64,000 nucleotides of DNA from the NCBI RefSeq assembly GCF_004022465.1, contig NZ_SAVA01000009.1, positions 62,001-126,000 on the forward strand, written 5' to 3'. Both the position numbers and the translations under genes were made by a program. The notes under the pieces were generated by a model. The model did not search any database. It was not told where the DNA came from and worked only from the letters and a program-made list of their open reading frames with translations. The first letter of the stretch is position 1. Every line of letters begins with the position of its first letter. This document shows positions 57,864 to 64,000 of the stretch, in pieces. The stretch comes from Rhodobacter huangdaonensis. Its GTDB lineage: Bacteria; Pseudomonadota; Alphaproteobacteria; Rhodobacterales; Rhodobacteraceae.

Positions 57864-58183
57864 GTGGTGCACATGAAATGCCTGCCCGGATATGGGCGAA
57901 CGCAGCTGGGATGAATGGTCGCGGGCGCCTCGTCGGAGCATGGAGAGATGGGGAGAGGCTGGATTTCGACCATTACTGCAATGAACGCCTCGGCATCACA
58001 GAATACCGCCGAGCAGACATCACCCCCACCACTGCAGAGGCCATGCGCTGCCCCAAGGTGCGGGTGCTGGTTGAGGCAGCCCGCACGGCGCTGACCGAAA
58101 TCGCAGCGATCAGCAGCGGGCCGATCCGCCGCATCGCACTGGATGCGCTCGACAAGATGGAGGGAAGTGATGGCAAGGCATGA
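57860..58183 (+). CDS. Hypothetical phage protein
   Basis: 107 aa. 'GMNGRGRLVGAWRDGERLDF' and a helical C-terminus; no known motif. ATGA overlap with the methyltransferase and 14-bp overlap with the next gene. Confidence 0.6.
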   Translation: MSGAHEMPARIWANAAGMNGRGRLVGAWRDGERLDFDHYCNERLGITEYRRADITPTTAEAMRCPKVRVLVEAARTALTEIAAISSGPIRRIALDALDKMEGSDGKA

Positions 58184-58514
58184 CCTCTTGACGATTGAGG
58201 CCGCGGCAGCGGAACTTGGCGTCCCGATGCGAAGCCTGCGTAATGCTGCAGAGACTCACGGCTATCTCGTGCGGATGGGCCGTGCCGTGCGGATCGAGAA
58301 AGATAGCCTTGGGGAATTGATTCAGAAATGCCGAGACCAGCAAAAGGCGCACGCCTCCACAAGTTCTCCCACCGCCCGCACTGGTATATCCGAGACACCG
58401 GACAGCCAGATCAGTCAACGGGCTGCATCAGCCGCGCAGATGCTGAAAAAGCCCTCGCCGCCTACATCGCGACCAAGGGACGGAAAAGTGCTGCCGCTGA
58501 CGCGCACGAAATAG
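58170..58514 (+). CDS. HTH protein, excisionase-like
   Basis: 114 aa. Residues 1-55 form an AlpA/MerR-like winged HTH ('LLTIEAAAAELGVPMRSLRN', 'HGYLVRMGRAVRIEKDSL'), typical of excisionases read just before an integrase. The remaining ~60 residues overlap the integrase start by 187 bp in another frame and look low-complexity, so only the HTH may matter. Confidence 0.65.
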   Translation: MARHDLLTIEAAAAELGVPMRSLRNAAETHGYLVRMGRAVRIEKDSLGELIQKCRDQQKAHASTSSPTARTGISETPDSQISQRAASAAQMLKKPSPPTSRPRDGKVLPLTRTK

Positions 58515-59416
58515 CCGTGGCCGAGGTGCTGACTATCTACGCAGAGGAATACGCACCGACCGTCGCAGCACCGGAGAGGATCGGATATGCGATCGATGCG
58601 CTCCTGCCATTTTGGGGCGCACTCAAAGTCGCAAATGTGAGGGGCGAAACCTGCCGGCGCTACGCCAAGGCACGCCGCACGACGCAAGGATGCACCGATG
58701 GCGAAAGCAGGCCTGTCTCGCCCGCCACCGTGCGCCGCGAGCTTGGAACGCTGCAAGCTGCGCTGAATTACTGCCACCATGAAGGTTACATCCTGTCCGC
58801 GCCGGTCGTGACGCTGCCAGACAAGACTGCGCCGCGCGAGCGCTATCTGACGCGCCCAGAGGCGGCGCGGCTGATCTGGGCAGCATACCGCGGCCACAAG
58901 GCGGCACACGTTGCTCGGTTCATCCTGATCGGCCTCTACACCGGGACGCGAAAAGATGCGCTCCTGCGCATGGGATTCGCGCCGAACACGGTCGGAGGCT
59001 GGTTCGATCTTTCGAACGGAATCATGTATCGGATGGGGGAAGGTGAGCGGGCGACCAACAAGCGTCGGGCCCCTGCACCGATCCCGCGCAAGCTGCTCGG
59101 GCATCTCAAGCGCTGGAACGCGCACGGCGCTCGGTGGGCGGTAGAATACCAGGGGGCGCGGGTCGGAGACATCAAGAAGGGCTTCGCCAAAGCGGCGGCC
59201 GCGGCTGGTCTGGATAACGTGACGCCGCACACCCTCAAGCACACCGCGATCACCTGGGCGCTGCAAGGCGGAGCTGACAAATGGCATGTCGCCGGTTTCT
59301 TCTCAACCAGCATCGAGACAATCGAGAGAGTTTACGGACACCACGCACCCGACCACATGGAATCAGCGAAGAACGCGCTGGATGGTGTGTCAAGGGCTGC
59401 AAACCGTTACAAGTAA
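58328..59416 (+). CDS. int: Tyrosine recombinase (phage integrase)
   Basis: 362 aa. N-terminal arm-binding ('GARLHKFSHRPHWYIRDTG'), core-binding SAM-like domain (~60-160), catalytic domain: Arg in 'GLYTGTRKDALLRM', 'TPHTLKHTAITWAL' with Lys in place of the usual second Arg, and 'HAPDH' plus Tyr in 'IERVYGHHAP'. The H-x-L-K-H form is one I associate with alphaproteobacterial tRNA integrases. Ends 53 bp from the right att core. Confidence 0.93.
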   Translation: MPRPAKGARLHKFSHRPHWYIRDTGQPDQSTGCISRADAEKALAAYIATKGRKSAAADAHEIAVAEVLTIYAEEYAPTVAAPERIGYAIDALLPFWGALKVANVRGETCRRYAKARRTTQGCTDGESRPVSPATVRRELGTLQAALNYCHHEGYILSAPVVTLPDKTAPRERYLTRPEAARLIWAAYRGHKAAHVARFILIGLYTGTRKDALLRMGFAPNTVGGWFDLSNGIMYRMGEGERATNKRRAPAPIPRKLLGHLKRWNAHGARWAVEYQGARVGDIKKGFAKAAAAAGLDNVTPHTLKHTAITWALQGGADKWHVAGFFSTSIETIERVYGHHAPDHMESAKNALDGVSRAANRYK

Positions 59417-59469
59417 CAGATATCGCCGCGAACGCGGCGACCAAGATAGATCATAACTGTTTGATTTTA

Positions 59470-59547
<78 letters not shown>

Positions 59548-59636
59548 AGCGCCCGTGCTGGATAGCCGATTGCCGCGGGGCCTGCAACGGGCAATCGCGC
59601 GGCGCGGAAAAGTTCCGCGCCGCACCAAAGCTCAGC

Positions 59637-60857
59637 TCAGCTCAGCAGCTCGTGGCAAAGCTCGAGGGCGGAGACCAGCGCGTCAACCTCCTCGCGGGTG
59701 TTGTAAAGCCCGAAGGAGGCGCGCGCGGTGGCGGTCAGGCCAAGGCTCGTGAGCAGCGGCATCGCGCAATGCGTGCCGGCCCGCACCGCCACCCCGCGCT
59801 TGTCGAGAATCGTCGAGATGTCATGCGGATGCGCCGGCCCGTTCAGGGTCATCGAGAAGATCGCGCCCTTGTCCGGCGCATTGCCCTGGATGTTGAGCCA
59901 GTTCAGCCCCGAGAACTTCGCCTGCGCATAGTCGCGCAGCGCGGCCTCGTGCGCCGCGACATTCTCCATGCCGAGGCCCATCAGGTAATTCAGCGCGACA
60001 CCAAGGCCCACCTGCTGCACGATGCCGGGCGTGCCCGCCTCGAAGCGCAGCGGCGGTTTCGCATAGGTCACGGCATCGCGGGTCACGGTGTCGATCATGT
60101 CGCCGCCGCCCAGGAAGGGACGCATCTCCTCCATCCGCTCGCGACGGATGAAGATCGCCCCGGAACCGCTTGGCCCGTAAAGCTTGTGCCCGGTGATTGC
60201 ATAGAAGTCGCAGCCGAGGTCGGCGACGTCGACCGGCGCGTGCACCGCGCCCTGCGAGCCGTCGACCAGCACCGGCACGCCCTTCGCATGCGCCCCCGCC
60301 GCAATCGCCTTCACATCGACCCGGGTGCCGAGCACATTCGACATGTGGGTGACGGCGACGAGCCGGGTCTTCGGCCCGATCGCGGCGATCACCTTCTCGG
60401 GGTCGAGGCTGCCGTCGGCCTCGATCTCGACCCATTTCAGCACCACGCCCTGGCGCTCGCGCAGGAAGTGCCAGGGCACGATATTGGCGTGGTGCTCGAG
60501 GATCGACAGCACGATCTCGTCGCCCGGCTGCAGCCGCGGCGCGGCCCAGGCATAGGAGACGAGATTGATCGCCTCGGTCGAGCCGGTGGTGAACACGATC
60601 TCCTCTTCCGAGGGCGCGTTCAGAAAGCGCGCGACGGTGCCGCGCACGCTTTCGTATTTCTCCGTCGCCACATTCGAAAGGTAATGCAAGCCGCGGTGAA
60701 CGTTCGCATAATCCTGTTCGTAGAACTGCGTCATCGCGTCGATCACACAGCGCGGCTTTTGCGCCGAGGCGCCGTTGTCGAGATAGACGAGCGGCCGGCC
60801 GTTGACCTCGCGCGCGAGGATCGGGAAGTCGGCCCGGATGCGGTTCACGTCATACAT
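59637..60857 (-). CDS. sufS: Cysteine desulfurase, SufS type
   Basis: 406 aa PLP enzyme releasing sulfur from cysteine for Fe-S assembly. 'NGASAQKPRCVIDAM' start region, 'TTGSTEAINLVSYAW', 'VTHMSNVLGT', the PLP lysine in 'AITGHKLYGPSGSG', and the active Cys in 'RAGTHCAMPL' (type II). Last gene of the suf operon. Confidence 0.94.
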   Translation of the reverse strand: MYDVNRIRADFPILAREVNGRPLVYLDNGASAQKPRCVIDAMTQFYEQDYANVHRGLHYLSNVATEKYESVRGTVARFLNAPSEEEIVFTTGSTEAINLVSYAWAAPRLQPGDEIVLSILEHHANIVPWHFLRERQGVVLKWVEIEADGSLDPEKVIAAIGPKTRLVAVTHMSNVLGTRVDVKAIAAGAHAKGVPVLVDGSQGAVHAPVDVADLGCDFYAITGHKLYGPSGSGAIFIRRERMEEMRPFLGGGDMIDTVTRDAVTYAKPPLRFEAGTPGIVQQVGLGVALNYLMGLGMENVAAHEAALRDYAQAKFSGLNWLNIQGNAPDKGAIFSMTLNGPAHPHDISTILDKRGVAVRAGTHCAMPLLTSLGLTATARASFGLYNTREEVDALVSALELCHELLS

Positions 60858-60868
60858 CGGCGGTCCTT

Positions 60869-61456
60869 TCAGAGGGGGGTCGGGACCGGCACGATCCCGA
60901 GCGAGAGCAGCAGCATGCCGAACAGCATCGCCGAGCCGAAGAACACCGCGATCACCCCGAAGGCGACCTTGAACAGGGTGTCAAAGCCATGCAGCGCGGC
61001 GGTGAATTGCGTCAGCAGCCAGAACAGCAGCCCGATCAGTGCCAGCGTGCCAAGCACCGAGACGAGCGGAAAGAAGACCATCACCAGGATCTGCACCACC
61101 TGGCCGAGGATCAGCAGAAACTCGATCCAGACCACGAGGATCAGCGCATCGGCGAAGCGGCCGGTGCCGCCGAACTGCCGGCCGAAGAAGGCCATGGCGC
61201 CGGCGGCGTAGAGCATCAGCGCGCCCTGCACCAGCGCCATCGGCAGCGGGTTCGTCGGCGGGCCGAGGTCGACCTTGGTGACGAAGGAAAACAGCAGCTC
61301 GGCCGCGGTGCCAAGCGCCGCCGACAGCGCCATCACCGCGCCAAGCGCGGTGAACCGCGCCGACATCGGCAGATCGAGCGCGATCAGGAACCGCGCCACC
61401 TCGCGCGGCGCCTGCAGCGAGCGCAGGACGAGGGTCGTCAGCATCGGACGTTCCAT
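60869..61456 (-). CDS. YIP1-family membrane protein
   Basis: 195 aa, about five transmembrane helices ('FTALGAVMALSAALGTAAEL', 'LGTLALIGLLFWLLTQF'). YIP1-like; embedded in suf operons of this bacterial group, role unknown. Start overlaps the stop of the gene upstream (TGATG). Confidence 0.75.
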   Translation of the reverse strand: MERPMLTTLVLRSLQAPREVARFLIALDLPMSARFTALGAVMALSAALGTAAELLFSFVTKVDLGPPTNPLPMALVQGALMLYAAGAMAFFGRQFGGTGRFADALILVVWIEFLLILGQVVQILVMVFFPLVSVLGTLALIGLLFWLLTQFTAALHGFDTLFKVAFGVIAVFFGSAMLFGMLLLSLGIVPVPTPL

Positions 61457-61941
61457 CACCCGGCCTCGAATTCCGCAACGCGCATCCCTGCACCCCAGAT
61501 CGCCAGGAAGGCCACGAAGACGAGCCCGGAGATCAGGCCGAGCTGCACCCCCTGTCCGAGGAATCCGGCCACCAGCCCCTGCAGCAGCATCAACGGCGAG
61601 ACCGCGAGCAGCGCCCAGAACAGCGCGATGCGCGCGCCATACCAGCTGCCCCTGGCCCCGAAGAGCCTGGCCACCAGATGCGCAAGTGCGGCGAGCGCGT
61701 AGAAGGCCGGCACGGTCGCGAGCAGCGCGATCGCCGTGCCGACCAGCAGCACCGTCATCGGCTGATCGGGATGCTCGAAGCTCTGCCGTGACAGCTGCGG
61801 CCACTGGCCGACGAAGATCACCACCAGCGCCGCCAGCAGCAGCGTCAGCGCCCGCGGCTCGGAGCGGGTGCGGGCCAGATGGCCGCGCACCACCGCACGC
61901 GGCGCGCGGTAGCTGCGCAAGATGTCGTCGACCGCTGCCAT
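61456..61941 (-). CDS. YIP1-family membrane protein
   Basis: 161 aa, four or five helices; begins with a cytoplasmic 'DDILRSYRAPRAVVRGHLAR'. Paralogous in type to the next gene. Follows sufD by one base. Confidence 0.75.
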   Translation of the reverse strand: MAAVDDILRSYRAPRAVVRGHLARTRSEPRALTLLLAALVVIFVGQWPQLSRQSFEHPDQPMTVLLVGTAIALLATVPAFYALAALAHLVARLFGARGSWYGARIALFWALLAVSPLMLLQGLVAGFLGQGVQLGLISGLVFVAFLAIWGAGMRVAEFEAG

Positions 61942-61942
61942 C

Positions 61943-63225
61943 TCAGCCCCGGTGCCGCGCGAGCCAGGCCTCGAGCCGGGCGACGATCTCGTCCTTCAGC
62001 GCCGCGTCCTCGATCTCGCCGATCGCATCGGCGAGGAAGGACAGCACGAGCAGCGCCCGCGCCTCCTCGACCGGCACGCCGCGCGAGCGCAGGTAGAACA
62101 GCGCCGTCTCGTCGAGCGCGCCGGTGGTCGAGCCATGCGAACACTTGACGTCGTCGGCATAGATCTCGAGCTCGGGCTTGCCGAGGAACTGGCTGTCGTC
62201 GTCCATCAGCAGCGCCTGGCTGATCTGATAGCCGTCGGTCTTCTGCGCGCCGGGCTTCACCAGGATCTTGCCCTGGAACACGCCCACCGCGCCGTGCTTC
62301 AGCACCTTCTTGAACACCTGCCGGCTTTCGCCGTTCAGCGCATCATGGGTGATGAAGACGGTGTCGTCATGGTGGAAGGCGCCGCCGGCGCCATCGCCAA
62401 GCGCCGCCCCCGCGACATGAGCAACGGCATTGTCGCCCGCAAGCGTGAGCACGCATTCGTTGCGGGTCAGCACGCCGTTCACGGTGAGGGTGAAGCTCTT
62501 GAACAGGCCGCGCGCCGCCACCCGCGCGAAGATATGGGTGATCGCGCGGCGGTCGTTGTCACGGCCCTGGGCGCGGATGTGGTGGAAGCGCGCGCCTTCG
62601 CCGACCTCGACCTCGAGCACCTTGTTGAACCGCGCGCCGGCCGGTCCGTTCTCCAGCAGGGTCAGCTCGGCGCCGGGCTCGAGCTTCACGCAATGGTGCA
62701 GGATCGGGTCAGAAACATCTGATTCATGGATATAAATCAGATTGACAGGTTTCGAGGGGCGGCCGCTCACCCGGATCAGCACGCCATCGGTTGCGGCGGC
62801 TGTGTTCAGCGCCGCGAAAGGGCGTTTCACCGGGGTCTGGCCGGCCTCCTCGAGGCTGCCATAGAAGCCCGCGGCCCAGCCCAGCTCCGCCGTCTCGGCC
62901 AGGCGGGTGATCTCGATCCCCTCGAGCACGAACGGGTCCGAGGCCGCCGCGTCGAACACGCCGTCGCGGAACACGATCTTCAGCCGGTCGAGCCCGTCGA
63001 AGACCGGCACCTCGTCGGTCACGAAGGGCGCCGCCGGAACCGGGTCGGCCGCGCTCAGATCGGCGGCCCGGGTCCAGCGCCAGTATTCGTCGCGCCGCCC
63101 GGGCAGGCCCATGGCGGTCAGACGATCGAGCGCGCCGCGGCGCGCCTTGGCCGCGAAGCTGCCCGCCGGGATCGCCAGCGCCCCGAGCCGCGCATCAAGC
63201 GGCGTCGCCTTTTCCACCGCCGACA

Positions 63226-63226
<1 letters not shown>
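61943..63226 (-). CDS. sufD: Fe-S assembly scaffold subunit SufD
   Basis: 427 aa. Right-handed beta-helix protein; 'RRDEYWRWTRAADL' N-terminal, 'HHCVKLEPGAELTLLENGPA', 'VFQGKILVKPGAQKTDGYQI' and 'ADDVKCSHGSTTGALDETAL' are SufB/SufD hallmarks. Partner of SufB and SufC. ATG at 63226 overlaps the sufC stop. Confidence 0.94.
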
Positions 63227-63996
<770 letters not shown>

Positions 63997-64000
63997 GTTT

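Overview
High-GC DNA, almost certainly from an alphaproteobacterium of the Rhodobacteraceae/Paracoccaceae group; I cannot fix the genus. The case rests on the gene families and their pairings: a PccR/ScfR-type propionyl-CoA regulator next to prpBCD, class Ib nrdHIEF under a cobalamin riboswitch, thiDOSGEF-thiYZX-tenA, and a suf cluster with YIP1-like membrane genes. The window is a host left arm (1-23.3 kb), one complete-looking integrated prophage (23318-59518, 36.2 kb), and a host right arm (59.5-64 kb).

Left arm. 1-2.55 kb: end of a polysaccharide-export locus and a small outer-membrane barrel. 2.69-10.25 kb: a TPP-riboswitch-controlled thiamine unit joining pyrimidine kinase ThiD, the thiazole branch (ThiO, ThiS, ThiG, ThiF), ThiE, and pyrimidine salvage (ThiYZX uptake, TenA). 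A strong hairpin separates it from the convergent 2-methylcitrate genes prpB-prpC-prpD plus a hotdog thioesterase, with the PccR-type regulator divergent behind three TTGCGAA boxes. Next comes nrdH-nrdI-nrdE-nrdF behind an adenosylcobalamin riboswitch, then a LysR gene divergent from a three-gene cluster (dimeric-barrel protein, tautomerase-like protein, metallo-hydrolase).

Prophage. It sits in the 3' end of a tRNA-Arg(CCG) gene. A 49-bp exact repeat (23318-23366 and 59470-59518) marks the ends and the integrase abuts the right one. Minus-strand morphogenesis genes run from HNH/TerS/TerL (48 kb) through portal, S49 protease, capsid, connectors, tail tube, frameshifting tail chaperones, tape measure, tail tip and fibres to a holin-lysozyme fusion (29.3 kb): an HK97-like siphovirus plan. 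A CI-type repressor at 51.8 kb separates a leftward early operon from a rightward operon (GapR-like protein, cytosine methyltransferase, HTH/excisionase-like protein, integrase). CI-type palindromes lie at both promoters.

Cargo. The unusual material is in three blocks. (a) 23.5-29.2 kb, bounded by fragments of a duplicated lysis lipoprotein: an SRAP protein, a 745-aa NACHT (NLR-like) NTPase with a nuclease-like N-terminus, an IS66 relic, an SdpI-like protein and a small two-helix membrane protein. (b) 34.8-35.6 kb, a HigBA-type toxin-antitoxin module between two tail genes, flanked by a 31-bp exact direct repeat that keeps both phage genes intact. (c) 52.5-55.5 kb, between the repressor and the rightward promoter: an orphan PD-(D/E)XK protein, an IS481 relic, an unrecognised 384-aa protein, and the 3' end of a glutaredoxin gene with its terminator. 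The NACHT and PD-(D/E)XK genes are visibly AT-richer than their surroundings. I read blocks (a) and (c) as lysogen-expressed phage-defence cargo; that is inference.

Right arm. tRNA-Arg, then (minus strand) sufC-sufD-two YIP1-like genes-sufS, the iron-sulfur assembly operon, whose upstream genes lie outside the window.
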